64,000 nt of DNA from Mucilaginibacter sp. SJ (GTDB lineage Bacteria > Bacteroidota > Bacteroidia > Sphingobacteriales > Sphingobacteriaceae). Position 1 is the stretch's first letter; each line of letters opens with the position of its first letter. Location: positions 4,030,001 through 4,094,000 of the forward strand of contig NZ_CP118631.1 of NCBI RefSeq assembly GCF_028993635.1, read 5' to 3'. Below are positions 40,887 to 49,185 of this stretch, one piece after another. The notes beneath the pieces are model-generated. The model was given only the letters and a program-made list of their open reading frames with translations, did no database searches and was not told where the DNA came from. A program made the position numbers and the translations under genes.

Positions 40887-41936
40887 ATGTTAAAGTATTC
40901 TCTTGGCATCGATATTTCTCAAAAAGATTTTCATGCCTGTCTCTCCGTTATTGATGCCAATCAACAAGTAAAAGTAAAAGCCAGCCACAAGTTTTCCAAC
41001 CAGTCAACAGGGTATAAGGAATTGCTGGGGTGGATTAGTAATCACAGAAAGGAGTTAAACATTCCGCTATTTATTGTGATGGAAGCTACAGGGGTTTATT
41101 ACGAGTCTTGTGCAATGTATTTGTTTAAGGCTGGATTTGAGCTTGCCGTAGTATTACCCAACAAAGCGAAAAAGTACATGCAGGCCCTGGGGCTTAAAAC
41201 TAAGAATGACAAGATAGATGCCATCGGCCTTGCCCGTATGGGTGCCGAGCAATGCCTGGAATTATGGCAGCCTATGGATGATTTTTTTTATACGCTGCGC
41301 GCACTTACCCGCCATCATCAAAGTCTTCAGGAAGTGAAAACTAATATAAGCAATCAGTTGCATGCGGATGAACACAGCATTTACAGCAATAAAAAGGTAA
41401 CAAAACAACTCAAAAAACTGATCTCGACTATAGAAAAAGAGATGTTGGAAATGAAACAGGAAATAGATAAGCAGGTTTTCAGTGATCCGGAAATTGCCAA
41501 GAAAGTAAAACATATAACCGATATAAAAGGGCTTGGTAATATAACCGTAGCAACAATCCTTGCAGAAACCAATGGCTTTACTTTATTCAGGTCTATTAGC
41601 CAATTGGTGAGTTTCTCTGGTTATGATGTGGTAGAAAATCAGTCAGGCAAGCGCACTGGTAAAACCAGAATCTCTAAAAAGGGTAACAGTCATATTCGGC
41701 GGGTATTACACTTACCTGCGTTTAACATGATCCGTTATGATGTTGGCAATTTCAGGAGTTTCTTTGATCGTATTCTTAAGCGGCATGGTCAGAAAATGAA
41801 AGCGTATGTTGCAGTCCAAAAGAAATTATTGGTACTTATTTATACATTATGGAAGAAAAATGAAGCTTTCAAAATTGATAAAGCTTCGACACAAAATATA
41901 TCTGGAGAAAAGGAGACGGAGCCTTCTTTCGCTTAG
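40887..41936 (+). CDS. IS110-family transposase (DEDD recombinase)
   Basis: 349 residues. The RuvC-like N-terminal domain carries D9 (LGIDISQ), E66 (VMEATGVYY), D108 and D111 (KNDKIDA); the middle has a coiled coil (about 145-200); the C-terminal Tnp_20 domain has KGLGNITVATIL, SFSGYDV and NQSGK with a candidate catalytic serine S253. All key residues look intact, so the element may be active. These enzymes are known to be guided by an RNA encoded in the element. Confidence 0.95.
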   Translation: MLKYSLGIDISQKDFHACLSVIDANQQVKVKASHKFSNQSTGYKELLGWISNHRKELNIPLFIVMEATGVYYESCAMYLFKAGFELAVVLPNKAKKYMQALGLKTKNDKIDAIGLARMGAEQCLELWQPMDDFFYTLRALTRHHQSLQEVKTNISNQLHADEHSIYSNKKVTKQLKKLISTIEKEMLEMKQEIDKQVFSDPEIAKKVKHITDIKGLGNITVATILAETNGFTLFRSISQLVSFSGYDVVENQSGKRTGKTRISKKGNSHIRRVLHLPAFNMIRYDVGNFRSFFDRILKRHGQKMKAYVAVQKKLLVLIYTLWKKNEAFKIDKASTQNISGEKETEPSFA

Positions 41937-41954
41937 CCCAGCGGGCTAAAATAA

Positions 41955-41978
41955 GTAGCCCGGCAAAAGCCAGGCTAC
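41955..41978 (+). terminator. Hairpin after the transposase
   Basis: GTAGCC-C-GGC-AAAA-GCC-A-GGCTAC forms a 9-bp stem with one internal mismatch. An overlapping-stop hairpin TTAGCCC/GGGCTAA (41933-41949) precedes it. Either could end transposase transcription, but no T run follows, and they may instead be part of the element end. Confidence 0.45.
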
Positions 41979-42137
41979 ACAAGATAGTCATCCGTCGACT
42001 GATCGCCGTATGCCTTCTTTCGCAAAGGCAAAGTTAAATGAAATATTATCGAAATAAACTTGTTTTTAATGACAGTACCTTGCGCCAGAAAAGGCGCTAA
42101 AAAGGGCCGACGACGGGATAACTTTTGCTTCCTGCTG

Positions 42138-43754
42138 TTATTTCTCCGTTAATACCGTAAACTTAAAATCAAGCGGTTCAAACAAGCGGATAAGCTCATC
42201 AATAAAAGTTTGCCCCCATTTTACATACATGAGGCCGAAGTTTTCAGAACGCTCCTGCAAACTGTCTTTCGGGAAGAGCTCGGCTTTAACGGCGGTGAGT
42301 TGCTCCAACCGCACACTATAATTCCTCTTTTCGGCACGGATCAGTTTCTTTTCAAGGCTATCCATGGCCTTTTTAAGGCGGGCCTGTACAGCCGCAGCTG
42401 ATGGTGAAAGCGTAGGGTCGATCTTGTATGCGCGGAGTTTTATTTTCTCAAAAAGGTTTTCCATTTCGCGCCATTCTTCGGCGATGCTCAGGTTATGGCC
42501 GCTGTGCTTTTTGATCCAATAGGTTTGCAGGGCATCGCTTTGTTTAAACAGGTCTATAGCGTCAAGGTTCATACGTTCAACCTTGGCGGCCTGTTCTTTT
42601 TTGATCACCAAAGCCGAGTTGCGAAGGATGAGGATAGGGAAATCAATTTTATAATGATCAAAATTGGATTTCAACTCGAGCCAGTAAACTACCTCTGCCC
42701 CACCACCGATGTAGGCGATGTTTGGTAAAATACATTCCTGGTACAGCGGGCGCATCACCACATTAGGGCTAAAGCGTTCGGGATATTCGGCGATCTCCTT
42801 TTTCAGCTCAGCTTCAGTAAACCCGATTTCCGTATTGAGCACATGATAGCTGTCATTCTCGAAAACTATCCGCTCGCGAAGCTGGTCTTTCAGGTAAAAG
42901 AAATTGATCTCGCGCGGGTTAACCTGGATGTGTACACCAAGTTCATGCAGCTTTTGGTTGGTTTCGGTAATGTTTTTAAAACTGTGCTGACCGATGATGT
43001 CCTGCTCCATAACAGGCGCGAACTGTTTTTTAAACTCATGGTCATCGGCATCGATGATAACTAAACCATATTGTCCGAAAAGTGAATTAACAAGATATCT
43101 TGTAGCATCGGCAAGTTTATCAAATTTGGTATAGGCAGTTTCAACAATTTCGGCAAGGTCAGTAGCGTGACCTTCCATGCCTAAAACGCCTTTGTATTGG
43201 TTAAGTGCCTGGCGCATGCTCACCGGGTCGATACGACCTGTGGCTCCCGAAGCCTCATACCACCAGTGTACTTTTTTACCGCCAATGTTGGTATAGTTGA
43301 TCTCGGCAAAGTCGTGGTCTTCGCTGGCCATCCAGTAAACAGGCACAAAATTTTTATCGGGATGGGCGGTTTTCAATTGCCGCGCCAGTTTGATAGCAGT
43401 TGCAATTTTATAAAGGAAATATAAAGGCCCGGCGAAGATATTCAACTGGTGGCCGGTTGTAATGGTATAGGTATTATCCTGTTTTAACAGCTCCAGGTTT
43501 TGGGCTGTAAGGGCAGTTGAATAAGTACATAATTTACCTGGCTCTTTGCCTAAACACTCGTACTGCTTAGTTAAAACACGTACCAGCACTTCGCGATCAG
43601 CAACTACCTTTTTGTTTTTCAAAAACCCGGCAAAACCGGCCATATCCGGGCGGTAACCATAAAAAGGCCGTAGTTCGGGTTTATTGTCGATGTATTCGGC
43701 AACTGTGCTTGAAAAAAAACCGGTGTCTTTATAACTTATACAGGATGCGTCCAT
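42138..43754 (-). CDS. bshC: Bacillithiol biosynthesis cysteine-adding enzyme
   Basis: 538 residues. It adds cysteine to glucosamine-malate in the last step of bacillithiol synthesis. The nucleotide-binding core TITTGHQLNIFAGPLYFLYK, VPVYWMASEDHDFAEIN and PNIAYIGGGAEVVYWLELK are family marks, and a long C-terminal coiled coil (about 440-500) is present. The gene stands alone; bshA/bshB are not in this window. The IS110 element lies just past its 3' end. Confidence 0.96.
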   Translation of the reverse strand: MDASCISYKDTGFFSSTVAEYIDNKPELRPFYGYRPDMAGFAGFLKNKKVVADREVLVRVLTKQYECLGKEPGKLCTYSTALTAQNLELLKQDNTYTITTGHQLNIFAGPLYFLYKIATAIKLARQLKTAHPDKNFVPVYWMASEDHDFAEINYTNIGGKKVHWWYEASGATGRIDPVSMRQALNQYKGVLGMEGHATDLAEIVETAYTKFDKLADATRYLVNSLFGQYGLVIIDADDHEFKKQFAPVMEQDIIGQHSFKNITETNQKLHELGVHIQVNPREINFFYLKDQLRERIVFENDSYHVLNTEIGFTEAELKKEIAEYPERFSPNVVMRPLYQECILPNIAYIGGGAEVVYWLELKSNFDHYKIDFPILILRNSALVIKKEQAAKVERMNLDAIDLFKQSDALQTYWIKKHSGHNLSIAEEWREMENLFEKIKLRAYKIDPTLSPSAAAVQARLKKAMDSLEKKLIRAEKRNYSVRLEQLTAVKAELFPKDSLQERSENFGLMYVKWGQTFIDELIRLFEPLDFKFTVLTEK

Positions 43755-43756
43755 TT

Positions 43757-43865
43757 TTCATTTCGGATTTGGGATGTTCGATTTCGGATTAGGCCTAAAA
43801 CAAAACATCAGCAAATAAAATTAAATGCTGATGTCGAAATTAGATTATAAATCGCAAATCGCTTT
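43757..43865. repeat. Inverted TTTCGGATT word repeat
   Basis: TTTCGGATTTGGGATGTTCG and its neighbour GATTTCGGATT face AAATCGCAAATCG-type words on the other side. In the centre is the hairpin described as the rimO terminator. Confidence 0.5.
43805..43834 (-). terminator. Terminator after rimO
   Basis: ACATCAGCA (43805-43813) pairs perfectly with TGCTGATGT (43826-43834) around a 12-base AT loop; on the minus strand TTTGTTTT follows. It lies about 50 bases past the rimO stop. Confidence 0.65.
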
Positions 43866-43886
43866 ACAGCCGACTGCAAATTAACA

Positions 43887-45224
43887 TTATTTTACAATTT
43901 GTCCATAAAGGTCAAAGTCTTCGGCGCTGTCTATCTTTACGTTAACAAAGCTGCCAACGGTAGCATAATCAATGCTGGCATCAATCAAAACTTCGTTATC
44001 AACCTCGGGCGAATCAAATTCTGTACGGCCAACAAAATAGCCACCATCCTTTTTGTCAATCAGCACTTTATAAGTATTGCCAATCTTCTCCTGGTTCTTA
44101 TCGAACGAGATGCCCTGCTGAATTTCCATAATGGCATCGGCACGCTCCTGTTTTACTTCTTCAGGTACATCATCAACCAAAGTATGGGCGTGGGTTTTTT
44201 CCTCGTGCGAATAGGTGAAACAGCCCAAACGGTCGAACTTGGTATCCTCAACCCATTGTGCCATCTCTTCAAAATCCTGCTGGGTTTCGCCCGGGTAACC
44301 CGTGATTAACGTAGTACGCATAGCAATGCCCGGTAGGCGGTCGCGGATCTCGTTCACAATATCAATGGTTTTTTGCTTGGTGATGCCCCGGCGCATTGAT
44401 TTCAGCATGTTATCGGTGATGTGCTGCAAAGGCATATCCATGTATTTGCAAATATTTTCACGCTCGTTCATCACATCCAGGATCTCCATCGGGAAGCCTG
44501 ATGGGTAAGCGTATTGCAGCCTGATCCATTCAATACCATTTACGTCAGATAAGCGACGAAGTAATTCATCAAGGTTACGTTTGCCATAAAGATCAAGACC
44601 ATAATAAGTCAGATCCTGTGCAATCAGGATGAGTTCTTTTGTTCCGTTTTTAGCCAATTTCTTAGCATCCTCAACCAGTTGCTCAATAGGTGAGCTCAGG
44701 TGTTTACCCCTCATCAAAGGGATAGCGCAAAACGAGCACGGGCGGTTACAGCCCTCAGCAATTTTAAAATAAGCAAAGTGGGAAGGCGTGGTTAATAAAC
44801 GCTCGCCAATCAACTCGTGTTTATAGTTTGCGCCTACAGTAGCTAATAAATTTTGCAGGTCGTTGGTACCAAAGTAGGCATCAACATTGGTAATCTCGGC
44901 TTCGAGTTCGGGCTTATAGCGTTCGCTCAGGCAGCCGGTAACAATCACCTTGCCTACTTTGCCCTGCTCTTTAAGTTCGCTGTATTGCAGAATAGTATCT
45001 ATCGACTCCTGCTTGGCATTATCAATAAAGCCACAGGTATTAATTACTATAATATCATTTTTGCCTACCTTCTCGGCCTCATGCACCACATCAAACTGGT
45101 TGCCCTTCAACTGGCCCATCAATATCTCCGAATCGTAAATATTTTTTGAGCAACCTAACGTAACCACGTTAACACGAGGTTTAGTTTGCTTAGCCGCGGG
45201 GCGTGAAATTTCCTTTGTCTTCAT
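43887..45224 (-). CDS. rimO: Ribosomal protein S12 (Asp89) methylthiotransferase
   Basis: 445 residues. A radical-SAM enzyme adding a methylthio group to S12. The N-terminal UPF0004 domain begins VNVVTLGCSKNIYDSEILMG with its first cluster Cys, the radical-SAM site is CNRPCSFC (CxxxCxxC), and a TRAM domain ends the protein. It lies downstream of ftsY in the same direction, but the GxxExxY cassette now separates them, beginning 10 bases before its start codon. Confidence 0.95.
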   Translation of the reverse strand: MKTKEISRPAAKQTKPRVNVVTLGCSKNIYDSEILMGQLKGNQFDVVHEAEKVGKNDIIVINTCGFIDNAKQESIDTILQYSELKEQGKVGKVIVTGCLSERYKPELEAEITNVDAYFGTNDLQNLLATVGANYKHELIGERLLTTPSHFAYFKIAEGCNRPCSFCAIPLMRGKHLSSPIEQLVEDAKKLAKNGTKELILIAQDLTYYGLDLYGKRNLDELLRRLSDVNGIEWIRLQYAYPSGFPMEILDVMNERENICKYMDMPLQHITDNMLKSMRRGITKQKTIDIVNEIRDRLPGIAMRTTLITGYPGETQQDFEEMAQWVEDTKFDRLGCFTYSHEEKTHAHTLVDDVPEEVKQERADAIMEIQQGISFDKNQEKIGNTYKVLIDKKDGGYFVGRTEFDSPEVDNEVLIDASIDYATVGSFVNVKIDSAEDFDLYGQIVK

Positions 45225-45234
45225 TACTTTTAAT

Positions 45235-45681
45235 TGATTTCAGTGATTTTTTTGATTTCACTGATTTCGTTTATACAGACAGTCTTTTTACTGAACAACT
45301 TACATTACCAAAGTTAATCAATAAGCCTGTTTTTATTTTACTTGCTTTTAAATAAGATAAGAGTTGTTTTTGGAAAATTACAGGCATGAAAGGCCCTGTT
45401 ACAGCTTTTATTTCAAGAATGACTTTTCCCTCAATAAAAAAATCGCATCTAAATTCCCCAACACACTTTTCCTTAAAATATAATTCGAATTTCTTTTCTG
45501 TTTCGAAAGCTAAACTTTCCAATTGTAACTGATGTTGTAAGGCTTTTGAGTATACTTTTTCAATAAAGCCCGGCCCTAAATGTTTGTGAACCTCAAAACA
45601 ACATCCTATTATTTTTTCGGTTAACGAGTCGTTTTCATAAGCCATAAATAACCTGTGAAATCAAAAAAATCACTGAAATCA
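45235..45681. mobile_element. GxxExxY cassette bounded by perfect 27-bp inverted repeats
   Basis: Bases 45235-45261 (TGATTTCAGTGATTTTTTTG...) are repeated exactly in inverted orientation at 45655-45681. The 447-bp unit holds one gene, 9-10 bases inside each arm, and fills the whole ftsY-rimO spacer, leaving 10 bases to each flanking coding sequence. The arms are themselves built from two GATTTCA words. The symmetry suggests an inserted unit. No transposase is encoded. Confidence 0.75.
45271..45645 (-). CDS. GxxExxY protein (PD-(D/E)XK-type fold)
   Basis: 124 residues. LTEKIIGCCFEVHKHLGPGF followed by IEKVYSKAL contains the eponymous G-x-x-E-x-x-Y (GFIEKVY). The later GEFRCDFFIEGKVILEIKAV has D...ExK, the core of a restriction-endonuclease-like fold, and LINFG is the usual end. 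The family is widespread and unassigned. It is flanked by 27-bp inverted repeats and is more AT-rich than its ribosome and secretion neighbours. Confidence 0.88.
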   Translation of the reverse strand: MAYENDSLTEKIIGCCFEVHKHLGPGFIEKVYSKALQHQLQLESLAFETEKKFELYFKEKCVGEFRCDFFIEGKVILEIKAVTGPFMPVIFQKQLLSYLKASKIKTGLLINFGNVSCSVKRLSV

Positions 45682-45691
45682 TTTAAAAAAA

Positions 45692-46657
45692 TTAAGCTTT
45701 AAACAACGAATCAACAAACGCTTGTCTGTCAAATAACTGCAAGTGATCCATACCTTCGCCAACACCTATATATTTAACCGGAATCTTAAACTGATCTGAT
45801 ATTCCTATAACCACACCACCTTTAGCTGTACCATCCAATTTGGTTAGCGCCAGCGCGTTTACATTGGTAGCTTCGGTAAACTGCTTACATTGCTCAATGG
45901 CGTTTTGCCCGGTTGAGGCGTCCAGTACCAGCAGTATCTCATGCGGAGCACCGGGGATCACCTTTTGCATCACGTTCTTGATCTTGGTTAGCTCGTTCAT
46001 CAGGCCAACTTTGTTATGCAAACGGCCGGCAGTATCTATAATAGCCACATCATCGCCATTGGCCACAGCCGAGCGAAGGGTATCATAAGCAACCGAAGCC
46101 GGATCGGATCCCATGGCCTGGGCAACAACTTTTACCCCAACACGTTCGCCCCAAAGTTTAATCTGGTCAACCGCGGCTGCGCGAAAGGTATCGGCAGCAC
46201 CTAAAACAACCTGGTTGCCAGCCTGCTTTAGTTTATGGGCCAGCTTGCCTATAGTAGTGGTTTTACCTACGCCGTTAACGCCAACCACCATAATTACGTA
46301 TGGCTTATGATCGCCATATTCAAAATTGCGGAAGTCGTTACTGTTGTTTTCGGCAAGCAGTTGCTGAATTTCATCTTTTAACAGGGCGTTCAGCTCGTTG
46401 GTGCTTACGTATTTATCGCGGGCAACACGTGCCTGGATCCTGTCAATGATCTTGAGCGTGGTGCTTACGCCAACGTCGGATGTAACCAGGATCTCTTCCA
46501 GCTCATCCAACACATCATCATCAACGGTTGATTTACCGGCGATGGCTTTGGTAATCTTTGAAAAAAAGTTATCCTTGGTTTTTTCCAAACCGGTATCAAG
46601 CGCCTGCTGTTCCTGCTGCGTGTTTTCCTTTTTCTTAAAAAAATCAAATAATCCCAT
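45692..46657 (-). CDS. ftsY: Signal recognition particle receptor
   Basis: 321 residues, a short FtsY without the acidic A domain. It docks SRP-ribosome complexes at the inner membrane for co-translational insertion. The N helical bundle is followed by the GTPase with VVGVNGVGKTTTIGKLA, GAADTFRAAAVDQ, IIDTAGRLHN and LTKLDGTAKGG. It follows DUF4295, rpmG and rpmB, a gene order typical of Bacteroidota, after a terminator. Confidence 0.96.
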   Translation of the reverse strand: MGLFDFFKKKENTQQEQQALDTGLEKTKDNFFSKITKAIAGKSTVDDDVLDELEEILVTSDVGVSTTLKIIDRIQARVARDKYVSTNELNALLKDEIQQLLAENNSNDFRNFEYGDHKPYVIMVVGVNGVGKTTTIGKLAHKLKQAGNQVVLGAADTFRAAAVDQIKLWGERVGVKVVAQAMGSDPASVAYDTLRSAVANGDDVAIIDTAGRLHNKVGLMNELTKIKNVMQKVIPGAPHEILLVLDASTGQNAIEQCKQFTEATNVNALALTKLDGTAKGGVVIGISDQFKIPVKYIGVGEGMDHLQLFDRQAFVDSLFKA

Positions 46658-46662
46658 GGTGA

Positions 46663-46775
46663 TCAGAATTCTCAGAATTATAGAATTTTCTGAATTTAAA
46701 TATGTTTTCAGAAATATCAGATATTAATTCAAACAGCATTCTGTCAATTTATTAATTCTGTAAATTCTGATTCAG
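46663..46775. repeat. Inverted CAGAATT word repeat
   Basis: GATCAGAATTCTCAGAATTA and the inverted ATTAATTCTGTAAATTCTGA form arms of two CAGAATT words each, about 65 bases apart, between ftsY and DUF4295. Confidence 0.6.
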
Positions 46776-46787
46776 ATAACATTCAAC

Positions 46788-46820
46788 AAAAAAAGCCCTC
46801 TCGTTAAAACAAGACGGCTT
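46788..46820 (-). terminator. Terminator after DUF4295
   Basis: On the minus strand AAGCCGTCTTGTT pairs with AACGAGAGGGCTT (one G-G mismatch, one wobble) and is followed by TTTTT. It separates the ribosomal unit from ftsY. Confidence 0.75.
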
Positions 46821-46842
46821 CAATATTTTAATCAAAGAGTGA

Positions 46843-47007
46843 TTATATAGTTTTACCTGCAATTGCATCCTTAACTAAATCGTTAGGGACAATTTGCTCT
46901 TTGAATGAATAAGCACCAGTTTTAGGTGATTTATTCATGGTGATCACTTTTGAATATTCTTTGCCTTTACCTGCTACTTTCAGCGTTGCAACTACTTTCT
47001 TTGCCAT
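46843..47007 (-). CDS. DUF4295 small ribosome-associated-locus protein
   Basis: 54 residues, MAKKVVATLKVAGKGKEYSK and onward to GKTI. The basic small protein belongs to DUF4295, found almost only in Bacteroidota and nearly always beside rpmG and rpmB, as here, with 83 bases to rpmG. It may bind the ribosome, but no function is established. The reading frame is unbroken from ATG 47005-47007 to TAA 46843-46845. Confidence 0.88.
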   Translation of the reverse strand: MAKKVVATLKVAGKGKEYSKVITMNKSPKTGAYSFKEQIVPNDLVKDAIAGKTI

Positions 47008-47090
47008 GTTGTTTAATTATTGATTTAGTGAATTATTGAGTTGGCCATATCAAATTAAAACTTAATGAGCCAATCAATTCGGTCAACTAA

Positions 47091-47273
47091 TTATTTAATC
47101 TCTTTGTGAACGGTTACTTTCCTCAAAACAGGGTTGAATTTTTTCAACTCTAATCTTTCAGTTGTATTTTTTTTGTTCTTAGTGGTGATATAGCGAGACA
47201 TGCCTGGCATACCGCTTGTTTTGTGTTCGGTGCACTCTAAAATCACCTGAACCCTGTTGCCTTTTTTTGCCAT
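47091..47273 (-). CDS. rpmG: 50S ribosomal protein L33
   Basis: 60 residues, typical length. MAKKGNRVQVILECTEHKTS begins the family signature; the four zinc cysteines of the C+ type are not present (only one Cys), so this is the zinc-free C- form. It lies between rpmB and DUF4295, all on the minus strand with short spacers, forming a small ribosomal-protein unit. Confidence 0.97.
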   Translation of the reverse strand: MAKKGNRVQVILECTEHKTSGMPGMSRYITTKNKKNTTERLELKKFNPVLRKVTVHKEIK

Positions 47274-47355
47274 TTTCTTTTTATGTTGTACGTGTCACCT
47301 CACGGCTTACGTAATTTTTCAATTTTATTATACTGCTAAACTTGAAAGCCAACTA

Positions 47356-47589
47356 CTAAATGTAGCCTTTTTTAACAAATTTATTGATGCAGGCGGTAAT
47401 ACCGTTTTTGCTGATAGTTTTTACAGCAGAAGTAGATACCTTTAAGGTAATCCATTTATCTTCTTCAGGAATATAAAACTTTTTTAGTTTCAAGTTAGGA
47501 TGAAACCTGCGTTTTGTTTTAACGTTTGAGTTTGAAACGTTGTTACCTACGATAGATCCTTTTCCTGTTAGATCACAAATTCTTGACAT
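47356..47589 (-). CDS. rpmB: 50S ribosomal protein L28
   Basis: 77 residues. MSRICDLTGKGSIVGNNVSN followed by KRRFHPNLK is the L28 signature. It is first in the rpmB-rpmG-DUF4295 unit. Its upstream region holds a 300-base gene-free spacer with an inverted word repeat, so the promoter should lie within about 40-100 bases of 47589. Confidence 0.97.
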   Translation of the reverse strand: MSRICDLTGKGSIVGNNVSNSNVKTKRRFHPNLKLKKFYIPEEDKWITLKVSTSAVKTISKNGITACINKFVKKGYI

Positions 47590-47756
47590 GACAAATATTT
47601 TTAATTATCAACCCTTTATCCAAAAAGAGTTTGCAAATATCAGACTTTTAAATCAAATATTCAACAGTGATTTGAAAAATTTTCAAAAAAGATTTGCAGC
47701 AGTGCCAGGCGCTTATCTATTTAGCTAATAACAGGTTATTCTTACCTGTGCTTACT

Positions 47757-47857
47757 GTTGTTTGAACTCGAATTGATGGAATTTGATCAATTAACAGAAT
47801 GCTAAGCAAATTCGATGAATTCTTTTAATTTCATAAATTCGAGTTCAGACAAAATCG
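47757..47857. repeat. Inverted GAACTCGAATT word repeat
   Basis: TTTGAACTCGAATTGATGGA and, inverted, TTTCATAAATTCGAGTTCAG match at about 22 of 24 bases, enclosing further GAATT words. It occupies the spacer (47590-47892) between rpmB and the FAD oxidase; nothing else is seen there. Confidence 0.6.
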
Positions 47858-47892
47858 GCGAGTAATTGACCGGGTTTTTGAAAATCAATTAC

Positions 47893-49041
47893 TTACGAAT
47901 TAAGTAACAACTTTGCCACTTCCTCACCTACCAAGCTCCCCATCGCAACGCCCATGCCATTGCATCTCACGGCGCAAAAAATATTAGGCTGCACTTGTTT
48001 TACTATCGGGCTGATCTCCTGCCCGAAACCCATGATGCCGCTCCACCAATAATCAATCTCTACATTTTGGCCGGGGAGGACCATCTCGTTCAGATAGTTT
48101 ATCAATTGCTGTTTAACTTCATCGGTATGGCCAAAATTCCAGGTTTCTTCAGCTTTATAATTGAGGTTACGGCCGCCGCCGAACAATACCCGTCCATCAA
48201 TATTGCGGAAGTAGTAATAACCCTGGTTAAAATGATAGGTACCTTTAAGTTTTAACCCGGGAACACGCTTGGTAACCATTACTTGTCCGCGGCCGGGCAC
48301 TACATCAAGCTGAGGATATAGCTGGCTTGCAAAAGCATTGGTAGCCAGGATCACTTTGCCCGCTTTAAAAATACCTTGCGAGGTACTTAGCCTGATGTGC
48401 TGATCTTCCTGCCCGATAACGGAAATACTGCAATTATTAAGTACCAATACGCCGAGTTGGTATGCTTTATATAAAAGAGCACGCATCATTTTGCCGGTAT
48501 GGATCTGTCCTTCAAAAGGGTTGTATATGATATGCTTCACTTTATTGAAGCCAAAACCTGCAATTTTTTCATCGGCTACTGAATAAATGTCAGCATGGCC
48601 TATAGCATGTTGTAATAATTTGTTAAGGTGGTTTATTTGATCAATGCACTCACGTGCGCGGTTTTCCTCATGATCCATAAACAGTTCATGTCCGCCATAT
48701 TGATAATAATCGATATTAGCGTCACCCAAATTTTCCCTTAAACGTTGCAGTCCTTTCCACTTGTAAGCTACCAAGCGCATGGCCTCCGTTTCTGATGAAT
48801 GATTTATTGCTTCAATTTGCTCCGAAACTGTACCAAAACAGGCAAAACCAGCGTTTTTAGTACTGGCGCCTGAGGGTAAGAAGCCGCGTTCCAACACTAA
48901 AACTTTTAAGGTTGATTGCTGTTTTTTTAACTGAAGGGCTGCACTAAGGCCAACAAGTCCGCTGCCAATAATGATAACATCGGCGTTATCGGTAAAGGCT
49001 GTACGCTCCCAGTATGAGAATGATGGCTCCAACATGTTCAA
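47893..49041 (-). CDS. FAD-dependent amine/amino-acid oxidoreductase (DAO family)
   Basis: 382 residues. The dinucleotide-binding VIIIGSGLVGLSAALQL is near residue 23, followed by VLVLERGFLPSGASTKNAGF, the DAO-type FAD contact, and a C-terminal MGFGQEISPIVKQVQPNIFC with GMGVAMGSLVGEEVAK. It resembles glycine oxidase- and PuuB-like enzymes that oxidise amines; the substrate is unknown. No signal peptide. It is divergent from the YugP-type protease gene. Confidence 0.87.
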   Translation of the reverse strand: MNMLEPSFSYWERTAFTDNADVIIIGSGLVGLSAALQLKKQQSTLKVLVLERGFLPSGASTKNAGFACFGTVSEQIEAINHSSETEAMRLVAYKWKGLQRLRENLGDANIDYYQYGGHELFMDHEENRARECIDQINHLNKLLQHAIGHADIYSVADEKIAGFGFNKVKHIIYNPFEGQIHTGKMMRALLYKAYQLGVLVLNNCSISVIGQEDQHIRLSTSQGIFKAGKVILATNAFASQLYPQLDVVPGRGQVMVTKRVPGLKLKGTYHFNQGYYYFRNIDGRVLFGGGRNLNYKAEETWNFGHTDEVKQQLINYLNEMVLPGQNVEIDYWWSGIMGFGQEISPIVKQVQPNIFCAVRCNGMGVAMGSLVGEEVAKLLLNS

Positions 49042-49185
49042 AAATAGCTATTCGGGAAGCAAAAACTTTGAGGTGACCTAATGCTTTTAAACTTTTTGCT
49101 TAAAGCGGAATAGTTTTTGAACAGGCGCTGTAACGTTTGTAAGGTTTCAACCTACTTAGTTTTAACTTATATTTATCAATATCAT

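Larger units (their letters stand above)
40600..42130 (+). mobile_element. IS110-family insertion sequence (approximate ends)
   Basis: A DEDD transposase with a long non-coding left side and a short right side, the usual IS110 layout. Members lack long terminal inverted repeats and leave at most a tiny duplication, so ends cannot be fixed from one copy; the limits given are estimates between the M23-like gene and bshC. The right side has hairpins at 41933-41949 and 41955-41978 and a 12-base direct repeat (41921-41932 and 42012-42023). Confidence 0.75.

Noticed and set aside
41937..42137. Right-side RNA of the IS1111 plan
   Set aside because: The stretch is short (about 200 bases) and includes the bshC 3' region; the left leader is the better candidate, though the hairpins here are recorded.
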